DNA of 64,000 nucleotides from Stenotrophomonas pavanii (GTDB lineage Bacteria; Pseudomonadota; Gammaproteobacteria; Xanthomonadales; Xanthomonadaceae), in assembly GCF_900101175.1 (NCBI RefSeq), contig NZ_FNFQ01000002.1, positions 540,793 through 604,792 on the forward strand, given 5' to 3'. Position 1 is the first letter of the stretch. Every line of letters begins with the position of its first letter. Below, in pieces: positions 55,145 through 62,373 of this stretch. Under the pieces are notes generated by a model. It was not told the origin of the DNA, did no database searches, and was given only the letters and a program-made list of their open reading frames with translations. The position numbers and the translations under genes were made by a program.

Positions 55145-55172
55145 AAAAAGCTCCTATCCCCAGGAGCTTTTT
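55145..55172. terminator. Bidirectional terminator next to the tRNA remnant
   Basis: AAAAAGCTCCT pairs perfectly with AGGAGCTTTTT over a 6-base loop, giving a T tract in both directions. It directly precedes the tRNA 3'-end remnant, as the terminator of an intact tRNA gene would. Confidence 0.85.
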
Positions 55173-55177
55173 GAAAT

Positions 55178-55191
55178 TGGCGGAGAGAGTG
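55178..55191 (-). other. tRNA-Ser 3'-end remnant (probable attachment site)
   Basis: TGGCGGAGAGAGTG on the plus strand is the reverse complement of CACTCTCTCCGCCA, the typical acceptor 3' end with CCA-like ending of a bacterial tRNA-Ser. Only this much of a tRNA is present; the sequence then diverges (TCTGATTCTAGG). An integrase gene starts 147 bases to the right. This is the standard layout of an element integrated into a tRNA 3' end. No second copy was found in the window. Confidence 0.6.
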
Positions 55192-55337
55192 TCTGATTCT
55201 AGGGAGTCCCCTAGCTTCCGTACGCCTCCGTGGAACCAGTCTCAATCCTTGCGCCAACTATGTTTCACCATCCGGACTGGTTCGTACGCCTTCGCGGGAA
55301 GCCGCGTCACGTGGGTGGGTACATGGATGGGTAGGGT

Positions 55338-56522
55338 ATGGGTTTGAACATCAATCGCCTGACAGCGAGACGGGTGGCCACCGTCAGGGAGCCGGGCTAC
55401 CACGCGGACGGTGGCGGCCTGTACCTACAGGTTACCGCTTCGGGGGCGAAGAGCTGGGTGTTTCGGTATCGCTTTGAGGGGAGACGCCCAGAAATGGGAC
55501 TGGGCCCGCTGCATGTGATCGGCCTCGCCGATGCGCGGGTGGCGGCTGATGCCGCGAGAAAGTTGATCCAGGCCGGCCAAGATCCGCTTGCCGGGAGGCG
55601 CGCCGCCGCCTTGGCTTCGTCGTCCATCCCGACCTTCTGGGAAGCGGCTGTTACTTACATAGCAGAGCGACAAGCCGGCTGGTCCAACCCGAAACATGCC
55701 GGCCAATGGACCAGCACCCTGGAGACCTACGCCAAGCCCGTACTGGGAAATCTACGGGTCGATCGTATCGAGACGGATCACGTCCTGGCTGTGCTGAGAC
55801 CAATCTGGGCAACAAAGACAGAGACCGCCAACAGGGTCCGGCAGAGAGTGGAGGCCGTGCTGGACTCGGTCACCGTCCAGAAGAAGCGATCTGGCGATAA
55901 TCCAGCTAGATGGCGTGGCCATCTTGCGGTGATCCTTCCAAAACCCACCTCAGTGACGAAAGTCGAGAACTTCGCGGCGTTGCCGTATGCGGAGTTGCCA
56001 ACCTTTATGGCAGCACTGCGATCTCGTCATGGCGAGGCGGCGCGCGCCCTAGAATTTACGATTCTCACGGCTGCGAGAACCGGAATGACGCTGGGGGCCA
56101 AATCGTGCGAAATCGATCTTCTTGAGGCGACCTGGACCGTGCCCTCGAAGAGAATGAAGGCCAAGGTTGAGCACACCATTCCTCTTTCCTCCCCGGCGTT
56201 GGCACTGGCACGGCTTCGGATGCAGAGGCAGCTACTATTTCCGAACAACCTCGGTGACGAGCCGCTAAGTGAAAACGCCATGCTGGCGCTCCTAAAGCGA
56301 ATGGGCTTCGGCCACGTTACTGTTCATGGATTTAGGTCAACATTTAAAGACTGGGCAAGCGAAACCACCGAGTATCCCGATGATCTCTCTGAAGCCGCTT
56401 TGGCACATAGGATCCGGGACAAAGCAAAAGCCGCGTACAAACGCGGCGCTATGCTGGTTAAGCGCAGAGCGATGATGGAGGCCTGGGCCGCTTACTGCTA
56501 TCCGAAAGGCTTTACCCGATAG
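55338..56522 (+). CDS. P4-type tyrosine site-specific integrase
   Basis: A 394-residue recombinase with an N-terminal DUF4102-type arm-binding domain (INRLTARRVATVREPGYHAD, GGGLYLQVTASGAKSWVFRY). The catalytic domain has the first Arg in FTILTAARTGMTLGAKSCEI, where the usual TGxVRxA is altered to TGMTLGA, then HGFRSTFKDWASE (His and Arg), LAHRIRDKAKAAY with the nucleophile Tyr, and MEAWAAYCY. The His/Trp position before the Tyr is intact. It is probably active. It lies 147 bases from the tRNA-Ser remnant and points into the element, so it marks the left end. Confidence 0.92.
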   Translation: MGLNINRLTARRVATVREPGYHADGGGLYLQVTASGAKSWVFRYRFEGRRPEMGLGPLHVIGLADARVAADAARKLIQAGQDPLAGRRAAALASSSIPTFWEAAVTYIAERQAGWSNPKHAGQWTSTLETYAKPVLGNLRVDRIETDHVLAVLRPIWATKTETANRVRQRVEAVLDSVTVQKKRSGDNPARWRGHLAVILPKPTSVTKVENFAALPYAELPTFMAALRSRHGEAARALEFTILTAARTGMTLGAKSCEIDLLEATWTVPSKRMKAKVEHTIPLSSPALALARLRMQRQLLFPNNLGDEPLSENAMLALLKRMGFGHVTVHGFRSTFKDWASETTEYPDDLSEAALAHRIRDKAKAAYKRGAMLVKRRAMMEAWAAYCYPKGFTR

Positions 56523-56539
56523 AGTTTAATAGACGCAAC

Positions 56540-57007
56540 TTACTTCGTTTTCTCCAAATTAATGTGGAAGGCTCCTCCCGCCATCACTCCGTCCTCCACT
56601 GCCACTCTTACCCTGATTACAGAATCTTCGGCTATGGGCCTCGATGGCACTCGCCCATTCCACCTAACCCAGTAACGGTTAATGCCCCTATGTTCGTCAT
56701 CCAAGCGAGGATCCACTTTCAACTCAGCCAACTCTTCATCAGACATCTTATCGTTGTATAGAAGTTCCTCATCGAAGAAGACGAGAACTGCAATACCCTC
56801 AAACGGATTATCGGCAGGAGTGTCAACTATTACTTGGATATCAATGCCAGGAAAAAAGAACTGTCCATCCGCTGAAGTGAGATTCATTACCCCATCATAG
56901 GCGCCGAATACATTAACCTTGCCATCCGCAGTGAACTCAATGCGATCTGCGAATGTTGAGTGAACCGAGCGGTTAAAGATGACTCCTTCATCAAGATAGT
57001 GAATCAT
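56540..57007 (-). CDS. Hypothetical protein (cargo of the integrated element)
   Basis: A 155-residue acidic protein starting MIHYLDEGVIFNRSVHSTFA. It has beta-rich stretches (DRIEFTADGKVNVFGAYDGV, IDIQVIVDTPADNPFEGIAV, VLVFFDEELLYND) and ends AGGAFHINLEKTK. The start overlaps the stop of the preceding gene (ATGA), so the two are translated together. GC content is clearly lower than in the core genome. The fold pattern faintly recalls DUF6941, but no assignment is made. Could be an immunity protein for the toxin two genes upstream. Confidence 0.5.
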   Translation of the reverse strand: MIHYLDEGVIFNRSVHSTFADRIEFTADGKVNVFGAYDGVMNLTSADGQFFFPGIDIQVIVDTPADNPFEGIAVLVFFDEELLYNDKMSDEELAELKVDPRLDDEHRGINRYWVRWNGRVPSRPIAEDSVIRVRVAVEDGVMAGGAFHINLEKTK

Positions 57008-57366
57008 CGATCCCCCATTTTCGCACTGATACTGGGAGCACTCTTCTGCCCGCCTGATCTAAAGGCAGATCGGGGACGATTCCATCCGCGGGAGCATGTC
57101 TCGGACGATGGCCGCGCTGGAGCCTCCCAGAATGAAGGGAGCATATTGCCTGAAGGATTTCCGAGGGCTCGGGCAAGGGACTGATAATCAGCTTTTGCCT
57201 TGACCGCCAGCGCTCTAGATCTAGCCTGGTGGGCTTCGTCCATCTCAAGCCATATGCGGTCAAGATCTTGCAGGACATCGTCCCGCTCGTCTTCGCGCCC
57301 TTCATCGAGCAACGCGAAGCTCTCCAGTAGTCGCAAATAGTACCAAGTTAATCCGCTATTGTTCAT
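57004..57366 (-). CDS. Small helical protein, possible antitoxin/immunity partner
   Basis: A 120-residue protein. The first 65 residues are helical and acidic (NNSGLTWYYLRLLESFALLD, ERDDVLQDLDRIWLEMDEAH), then a Lys/Ala helix (ALAVKAKADYQSLARAL). The last 50 residues (SGNMLPSFWEAPARPSSETC) are low-complexity Ser/Arg/Pro-rich and may be the result of a frameshift. One base separates its start from the stop of the Tse2-like gene; its own stop overlaps the next start. The arrangement suggests a toxin-immunity operon, but the role is inferred only from position. Confidence 0.45.
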   Translation of the reverse strand: MNNSGLTWYYLRLLESFALLDEGREDERDDVLQDLDRIWLEMDEAHQARSRALAVKAKADYQSLARALGNPSGNMLPSFWEAPARPSSETCSRGWNRPRSAFRSGGQKSAPSISAKMGDR

Positions 57367-57367
57367 T

Positions 57368-57847
57368 CTATTTTCCTACCAGAGTCCATGTTTCCCTGGT
57401 TGCATGCAATGCCGATACATAATCATCTAGCAAGCAAACTTGAGCTGGCTCTATCGCTCGGTGATTAGGGCTTTGGGGCTTGTCTGCGCGGGCGATCAAG
57501 CTCTCGGGCAACGATGCGGCTTGCAGCATGAATAGCTCGTGATCATCGACTACACCACCAAATTTACGGGGGAGTCGATGTCCGGGAAGTGTCTCAAAAT
57601 GATTAGAGACGACCGACATACCCCCAGTCATTGGGGTCACCACCCCATTCACGGCGACTATGTCGTATGCGCTGACAGGCGGTCCCGGCTCGTGCTTGAC
57701 CCTTACGCCAAGAGAGCTAGCGCTGTTGCCGCATCGCGGCTTGGAACGATCCGTCGGATCGGGCTTCATGCCTCTGTACAGCGTCCTGTCAGTAGTCTCC
57801 CCTAGACATGCGCGGGAGACTAGCACAACGAATGCCACGACGGGCAA
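57368..57847 (-). CDS. Tse2-like ADP-ribosyltransferase-fold toxin (putative)
   Basis: A protein of up to 159 residues. The core from about residue 23 reads TLYRGMKPD, NSASSLGVRV, GVVTPMTGGMSVVSNHFETL, LPRKFGGV, then IEPAQVCLLDDYVSALHATR and W. This matches the pattern of Tse2-family proteins: LYRxV at the start, a TGGMSV block, a charged mid part, and IxPAxxMxLxxY...W at the end. Tse2 is a type VI secretion toxin with an ADP-ribosyltransferase-like fold that acts inside cells. The first 20 residues may not be translated; an internal start at MKPDPTDRSK would remove the LYR strand, so the longer form is favoured. Low GC suggests transfer. Confidence 0.5.
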   Translation of the reverse strand: MPVVAFVVLVSRACLGETTDRTLYRGMKPDPTDRSKPRCGNSASSLGVRVKHEPGPPVSAYDIVAVNGVVTPMTGGMSVVSNHFETLPGHRLPRKFGGVVDDHELFMLQAASLPESLIARADKPQSPNHRAIEPAQVCLLDDYVSALHATRETWTLVGK

Positions 57848-58202
57848 GAAGGTCGCACTGACCCTGAGCTAGGGCCTGCCTCAAAAGGCATCGGCAACCC
57901 ATGCGGATGATGGAGGATCTGACCGTCAAATCGAGCCCGAGCTCGCCGCACTCCAGCCTTCGCGTCTGGGCGGAGCTCATTCTATTGAATGGTGGCTTAG
58001 AAGTCCGCCTGACTCTAGAACCGAATCAAAGACTTGCTTTGAATTCAATTCTGGAGCGAGAGCCCCGTACCAATTGGGAGGCGAGGCCGGATGCCCGAGT
58101 TTTCTGGAGGCAGAAGGGTCAGAAGGTATGGTTCCAGCGCGGACGCCCCCCGCCCTTACCCAAGCCTTCATGGATGTCCTGTTCGCTGCTTGGCCACGGC
58201 GA
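57848..58202. other. Intergenic region with a short copy of a phage gene 3' end
   Basis: No gene is supported in these 355 bases. At 58149-58171 the sequence CCCGCCCTTACCCAAGCCTTCAT repeats, with one mismatch, positions 60485-60507 inside the gene at 60457-60957. Read on the minus strand it encodes MKAWVRAG, the C-terminal motif of that protein. The rest is unlike anything around it. Confidence 0.5.
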
Positions 58203-58229
58203 GCCGGGCGGGAGCATGCTCCGCCCGGC
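58203..58229 (-). terminator. Hairpin after ridA
   Basis: GCCGGGCGG (58203-58211) pairs with CCGCCCGGC (58221-58229) just beyond the stop of the RidA gene. No T tract follows on the minus strand. Confidence 0.5.
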
Positions 58230-58236
58230 GCCTGCT

Positions 58237-58680
58237 TTAGCCTTGCACTTCAGCCCGGAAGGCAATCTCAATCAACTGCTCGGGGAAGGCCAGCGCCGAG
58301 ACTCCAATCAGGTTGCTGGCCACCTGCGGCACCGGCTGGCCATACACGGCCGGCCGGACCTTGCCACTTGCGGCGAAGGCCGCCGGCACATCGATGACGA
58401 ACAGCGTTTCCTCGACCACGTCCGCAAGCGACCCACCCAGCTCTGCCAGCAGCACCTGGGCGTTCTCGTAAGTGCGCCTCATCTGGGCTTCCATGGTGTC
58501 GAAGTTGGCGGGCTTGCCGTCAGCCCCCAGCTCCGCCGGCGCGACCAGCTCCCCCTGTGGCGTGTGCGAGAGCTGACCGGACACGAAGATCGTGTTGTTG
58601 ACGCGGACGGCCTGTACGTACCCGTAGGCCGACTCCCACGGCACTCCGAAGCTGGCGGTCTTGCGATTGCTGGCGCTCAT
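58237..58680 (-). CDS. RidA/YjgF/UK114 family protein
   Basis: A 147-residue enamine/imine deaminase-type protein. It starts MSASNRKTASFGVPWESAYG and has the family run VNNTIFVSGQLSHTPQGELV, FDTMEAQMRRTYENAQVLLA, and a C terminus SALAFPEQLIEIAFRAEVQG. Canonical RidA uses an Arg near residue 105 in a P(x)R motif, followed by Arg-Glu/Ala; here the PAVYGQPVPQVASNL stretch lacks that Arg, so it may belong to a non-catalytic subgroup (Rid4-7). It lies inside the integrated element, between partial copies of a phage gene, and is probably captured cargo. Confidence 0.85.
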   Translation of the reverse strand: MSASNRKTASFGVPWESAYGYVQAVRVNNTIFVSGQLSHTPQGELVAPAELGADGKPANFDTMEAQMRRTYENAQVLLAELGGSLADVVEETLFVIDVPAAFAASGKVRPAVYGQPVPQVASNLIGVSALAFPEQLIEIAFRAEVQG

Positions 58681-58750
58681 CGTTGCTCTCTCTAGTGAAA
58701 GGGCAAGTGTGGCAAGCAATCAGCGGCGACCGCCTCCCCTGAACGGGGGA

Positions 58751-58936
58751 TCAGATTCGAGCGCTGGACAGCTGCTCTCTACCTGCCCTGACCGACGCCT
58801 TCATGGGATACCTCGCCCTTGGCTTGATCTCCTTGGGCGGCCGGCGTGGTTCCAGCGCTTCCTTCACCCGCTCCAGCTCCTTCGCCCCGGCCTCGGCCAG
58901 GCGCCGGGCCTGCTGCAGCTGCGAGGCCACGCCCAT
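58751..58936 (-). pseudogene. 3' fragment of the phage gene at 60457-60957
   Basis: The ~61-codon frame reads QARRLAEAGAKELERVKEAL, EPRRPPKEIKPRARYPMKAS and VRAGREQ. This matches the last ~50 residues of the gene at 60457-60957 (QARRLAEAGAVELARIKEAL, EPRRPLKETKPRAKDPMKAW) at about 80 percent identity by eye. The N-terminal two-thirds are absent. It lies between the RidA gene and the NmrA gene, at a junction of cargo blocks. Confidence 0.8.
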
Positions 58937-58942
58937 GCCATG

Positions 58943-58976
58943 CCCAAAAGAGAAGGCACCGGATCCCGGTGCCCTT
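58943..58976 (-). terminator. Terminator after the NmrA-type gene
   Basis: On the minus strand, AAGGGCACCGG pairs with CCGGTGCCTT (58953-58976) and is followed by CTCTTTT (58943-58951), a good Rho-independent terminator 18 bases after the stop. Confidence 0.75.
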
Positions 58977-58994
58977 CTTAGAAGCCAGCAACGC

Positions 58995-59927
58995 CTACGA
59001 GGTAGTGAGGTTGGCCCTCATCCAGTCCCTGACGCTTTCCAGCTTCGCTCCGGTCTTGGCATTGAAGGTCTTTTCCATTCCCCAAGATACGCCCCTGCCC
59101 TGAGCGAAGGCAGCGCGGTACTTCTTGATCATATTCGAGGGGTCGTCTGCCAGCTCCCGCATCAATCGCGGAACGTCCCACACTGCGAAGTCGAAGGGGC
59201 TACCAAAGTGTTCTTCCAACATGGCCGGCAGCGCTTCATACCGAATCGTGTCACCCGCAAGATAGACGATCTCGTTGCGAATCGTGGGTGTATGGAAGAC
59301 GATCTGAGCGGTCATTGCGCCAATGTCATCCGGTGTGGTGAGCGTCACAGCGTTAGTCGGCGAACCCAAGGCATTCACCCTCTTCCCCTTAAGATCGATG
59401 ACACCAAATTCGGGCTCGAAAAGATAGCTCGTGAACATCCCGGTGGAAATGACGACCCAGTCCATGGCGGACTGAGAACGCAGATAGTCGCGCACATCGA
59501 GCTGGGCATCGAACAGATCCTGCGGACCACCTCGCCCAATTGCGTCGAAGTCCACACCGAACTGCCAAGGGAAGTACCTCGGGATACCCGACTTCACTGC
59601 AGCACGCGCAACCTTCATCGGCGTGTCGCGGCCAGCCGCGTAACCCGTGCAGCCAATCACGGTGTCGTACTTGGAGAAAATGGCCGCCAACTCGTCCACA
59701 GTGGCAGCCACCAGGTCGCCAGAAACAATGGCCACACCCAGCGAGCGGATTTCATCAACCACAACGCGCTTCTCAGGCAAGTCCGAAGCAATGGAAGCGG
59801 ATCGGAGCATCACGCTGATGCTTGCGCCGTGCTCCTTTCCTAGACGGGCGAGATTCCGAATAACTGGCATTCCGAGCTCACCGGCACCCAAGACCAGGAT
59901 CGCGCGGGATTGGATCGGGGTAGACAT
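58995..59927 (-). CDS. NmrA-like/isoflavone-reductase-type NAD(P) oxidoreductase
   Basis: A 310-residue Rossmann-fold protein of the atypical short-chain dehydrogenase group. The nucleotide loop is AILVLGAGELGMPVIRNLAR; KYDTVIGCTGYAAGRD and PRYFPWQFGVDFDAIG follow, where the second is typical of NmrA/isoflavone reductases. The C terminus includes FDFAVWDVPRLMRELADDPS. Substrate unknown. It is divergent from an HxlR regulator 74 bases away. Both sit between copies of a phage gene in the integrated element, so they look like a transferred regulator-enzyme pair. Confidence 0.85.
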   Translation of the reverse strand: MSTPIQSRAILVLGAGELGMPVIRNLARLGKEHGASISVMLRSASIASDLPEKRVVVDEIRSLGVAIVSGDLVAATVDELAAIFSKYDTVIGCTGYAAGRDTPMKVARAAVKSGIPRYFPWQFGVDFDAIGRGGPQDLFDAQLDVRDYLRSQSAMDWVVISTGMFTSYLFEPEFGVIDLKGKRVNALGSPTNAVTLTTPDDIGAMTAQIVFHTPTIRNEIVYLAGDTIRYEALPAMLEEHFGSPFDFAVWDVPRLMRELADDPSNMIKKYRAAFAQGRGVSWGMEKTFNAKTGAKLESVRDWMRANLTTS

Positions 59928-60001
59928 TCAAACCACCATGTGTGTGTACGATGGCGGCGATTCTGCCCCCCCTCCTCATCGCGACGTAAGAAGGCACACC
60001 G

Positions 60002-60463
60002 ATGATACCGACCGTACCGTTCATGAGTTCTGATGAGCTCCTGCGGCATTCCCAATCGATATGCGACGGCATGAGCGCGGACGACGACGGCCTTAGGCGT
60101 GAGGTTCTTGCGCACGGTGGCAGCCGCTGGTCGCTTGGCATCATTCATGCCTTGGGCGTGTACGGAACACTGCGTCACGCCGATGTTGCGCGGAGGATGA
60201 AGGGAATCACCCAGCGCATGCTGACACGCACCCTCCGCCAGCTGGAAAGGGATGGCTTGATCTATCGACACGATTTCCGAGAAGTTCCCCCTCGCGTTGA
60301 ATACAGCATCACCCCGCTGGGCAAAGACCTTCTAGTTCTGATGATCCCCATGTGGACTTGGGTCGTGCAGCACGCCGAGGAGTTCCGGCACTGCCGCGAG
60401 ATTTACGACAGCAACCAGGCCTCACTTGTACCTGAATCGCCTCGAGACAACGAGTCTCAATAG
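60002..60463 (+). CDS. HxlR family winged-helix regulator
   Basis: A 153-residue regulator, larger than usual because of an N-terminal extension (MIPTVPFMSSDELLRHSQSI, CDGMSADDDG). The helix-turn-helix region RRMKGITQRMLTRTLRQLER and wing PPRVEYSITPLGKDL are canonical; LAHGGSRWSLGIIHALGVYG replaces the usual GKW block. A start at MSSDELLRHSQSICDGM (60023) is also possible. It is divergent from the NmrA-type gene and probably controls it. The 3' end overlaps the convergent gene at 60457 by 7 bases. Confidence 0.88.
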   Translation: MIPTVPFMSSDELLRHSQSICDGMSADDDGLRREVLAHGGSRWSLGIIHALGVYGTLRHADVARRMKGITQRMLTRTLRQLERDGLIYRHDFREVPPRVEYSITPLGKDLLVLMIPMWTWVVQHAEEFRHCREIYDSNQASLVPESPRDNESQ

Positions 60464-60957
60464 CGAGAAATCACCTGTCCTCGTCCCGCCCTGACCCAAG
60501 CCTTCATCGGGTCCTTCGCCCTCGGCTTGGTTTCCTTCAGCGGCCGGCGCGGCTCCAGCGCCTCCTTGATTCGTGCCAGTTCCACAGCCCCGGCTTCGGC
60601 CAGGCGCCGAGCCTGTTGCTGCTGCTCGCGGGTCGGCGGCAGGCCTGGCAGGGGCGGCGGCGGCTGGGTCGGGGTGCTGTCGGTCAGCCGGGCAACCGCC
60701 TGGCGCAGGGGCAGATCAGGATAGAGCCTGGCTGCACACCAGCGCTCGGCATACCGCTTCGCCTGCCGGACGCTGGCCGCGCGCACTTCCTTCACCTGCC
60801 ACATCTTCTGGCCTTCCATCCATAGCCGGACCCCAGGACCGCCGTCGGGCGTCACGCTGGCCGTCTCGCGGCCGTTGTACCAAAGCGCCCAGCGCTCGCC
60901 GGTCTGGACCCAGCCAGAGGAGATCGGGGCGGTGCGGAAGCCGTTGGAAGAGCGCAT
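60457..60957 (-). CDS. Phage-associated hypothetical protein (intact copy of the repeated gene)
   Basis: A 166-residue protein. The N-terminal ~80 residues are Trp-rich and beta-like (SGWVQTGERWALWYNGRETA, SVTPDGGPGVRLWMEGQKMW) and end with a helix VRQAKRYAERWCAARLYPDL. A Pro-rich linker (TPTQPPPPLPGLPP) precedes a charged helix QARRLAEAGAVELARIKEAL, and a basic tail. The N-terminal fold suggests a nucleic-acid-contact or tail-associated protein, unassigned. Fragments of its 3' end recur at 58751-58936 and 58149-58171, bracketing the cargo genes. Confidence 0.6.
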   Translation of the reverse strand: MRSSNGFRTAPISSGWVQTGERWALWYNGRETASVTPDGGPGVRLWMEGQKMWQVKEVRAASVRQAKRYAERWCAARLYPDLPLRQAVARLTDSTPTQPPPPLPGLPPTREQQQQARRLAEAGAVELARIKEALEPRRPLKETKPRAKDPMKAWVRAGRGQVISRY

Positions 60958-61177
60958 GGCCGGAAGGATACGGCTGGCAGTCGCAGATCCTGCGAAGCGC
61001 CAGCGACCTGCCTGAATCGTTCGGGATTGCTGCTGGCGCCGTGCAACTACCCCCGGGTTGACCTGCTTGCCAGCAAGGCGTCCAGCCCAGAGGATTTGTC
61101 CAGCACGAAGTTCTTAACAATTCATGCTGTATAGTTGACGCATCTGGCTCCTCTCAGGCGCGAAATCCTTCGCCCCC

Positions 61178-61504
61178 GTGTCTAGCCCCTCACAGGCACG
61201 ACACATGACACCCCCGACTGCTTTCCGGATCCTTCGGATCCGCCCTTTGTTGCGCCTAAATGGGACGATCGAGCAAGTCGAGACTCTTCAGGCTAAGTGC
61301 GGCGCATGCGGGGACGAATCGCGTATGTCCCGCGGCTGTGGTCTCTCAGATATCCAAGGTGGCGTGCAGCTAACTTGCCCGGCCTGCAATACGACGGGAA
61401 CCTTGACCGTCGACCAAGCATGGGTCCTCTGGGGTGAGCAGATGAGAAGGGATAGGATCTTGGCGCTCGCTGGGTTGACGCCTGATGATCTAGGTCCCAC
61501 CTGA
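61178..61504 (+). CDS. Small protein with two CxxC pairs (zinc-ribbon-like)
   Basis: A protein of up to 108 residues. A GTG at 61178 and an ATG at 61205 (MTPPTAFRILRIRPLLRLNG) are possible starts, neither with a strong ribosome site. The middle has KCGACGDESRMSRGCG and LTCPACNTTGTLTV, giving CxxC...CxxC, a likely zinc ribbon. The C terminus is WGEQMRRDRILALAGLTPDD. It sits 54 bases before the SRAP gene on the same strand. Likely a phage accessory protein of unknown role. Confidence 0.55.
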   Translation: MSSPSQARHMTPPTAFRILRIRPLLRLNGTIEQVETLQAKCGACGDESRMSRGCGLSDIQGGVQLTCPACNTTGTLTVDQAWVLWGEQMRRDRILALAGLTPDDLGPT

Positions 61505-61558
61505 TCTTGGCCTCGGCCTACACGCCCCGGCCATGGTCGGCAGGGCTAACCTCCGGCC

Positions 61559-62224
61559 ATGTGCGGCCGATTCGTCCAGCTCCCAGTGATCGACTTCGGC
61601 CAGCCGGGGCTGGCTGACCTTGCCCCCGGCCTGGCCGAGATCCAGCCCAGCTACAACCTCGCGCCGACACAGCGCGCCTCAGTGATTCTGGACCGGGGCG
61701 AAGGCCGGCAGGTCACCCGCCTGGCGTGGGGCCTGCTTCCGTTCTGGGCCAAGGCCAAGGGCCTGCAGGGCTCGACCATCAACGCCCGGATCGAGACGGT
61801 GGCCACCAAGCCGGCATTCCGGTCGGCCTTCAAGAAGCGCCGCTGCGTCATCCCCATGGCGGGCTACTACGAGTGGTCGGTGAGCCCGATCGACGAGAAG
61901 AAGGATCCCTGGTTCATCCACGCCACCGGGCCGCTGCTGGCCGCTGGCCTGTGGGAGGACACCAGCCCCCTGCTGCCCGAAGGCAACCTTGGCACCTTCA
62001 CCATCATCACCGGCGACAGTAGCGGCGTCTCGGCCGACATTCACGACCGCATACCGGTGTGGCTACAGGCCGGCCAGATCGATGAGTGGATGGCAGCCAA
62101 GCCGGACGATGCGATGGCGATGCTGCTGGCCAGCGAGCCACCCGCGATGGAGGCGTATCGGGTCAGCCGGGCGGTCAACACGCCGAGGAACAACCGAGAG
62201 GATCTGCTGCAGCAGGTCGCTTAG
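61559..62224 (+). CDS. SRAP (SOS response-associated peptidase, YedK/HMCES) family protein
   Basis: A 221-residue protein that forms a stable thiazolidine crosslink with abasic sites in single-stranded DNA. The essential Cys2 is present (MCGRFVQLP), exposed after Met removal, with Asn in STINARIETV, Glu in AGYYEWSV and His in VSADIHDRIPV, the full active-site set. Phage and prophage elements often carry their own copy. Its stop overlaps, on the opposite strand, the stop of a truncated fragment. Confidence 0.93.
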   Translation: MCGRFVQLPVIDFGQPGLADLAPGLAEIQPSYNLAPTQRASVILDRGEGRQVTRLAWGLLPFWAKAKGLQGSTINARIETVATKPAFRSAFKKRRCVIPMAGYYEWSVSPIDEKKDPWFIHATGPLLAAGLWEDTSPLLPEGNLGTFTIITGDSSGVSADIHDRIPVWLQAGQIDEWMAAKPDDAMAMLLASEPPAMEAYRVSRAVNTPRNNREDLLQQVA

Positions 62225-62352
62225 AACACAACGGTAGGGCTTCCCGTCTCCAGCGGCAGCTCCGCCTTCTCCGGCCAGGCGAACGTCTCCGGCTGCGGCA
62301 ACAGCGCGCGCACCTGCTCCCAAATCTCGATGCCATCCGGCGGCGCCAGCAC
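62221..62352 (-). pseudogene. C-terminal remnant of an unidentified phage protein
   Basis: A 43-codon frame starting at a GTG just after an in-frame TAG. It reads LAPPDGIEIWEQVRALLPQP, then ETFAWPEKAELPLETGSPTV and VF. It has normal coding composition and no start of its own, so it looks like the tail of a gene cut by a stop. It lies between the tail-fibre gene and SRAP. It cannot be named. Confidence 0.4.
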
Positions 62353-62373
62353 CAGCTAGTCCACCGAAAGGCA

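Noticed and set aside
54798..55257. Two overlapping minus-strand frames near the integration site
   Set aside because: No credible start or domain, and they run through a terminator and the tRNA remnant; at most decayed sequence.
55178..55330. Intact tRNA-Ser gene
   Set aside because: Only the last 14 bases of the acceptor end match; no anticodon or T-arm sequence follows.
57901..58695. 264-codon plus-strand frame across the RidA region
   Set aside because: The second half is antisense to RidA and the first half has no support beyond an ATG.
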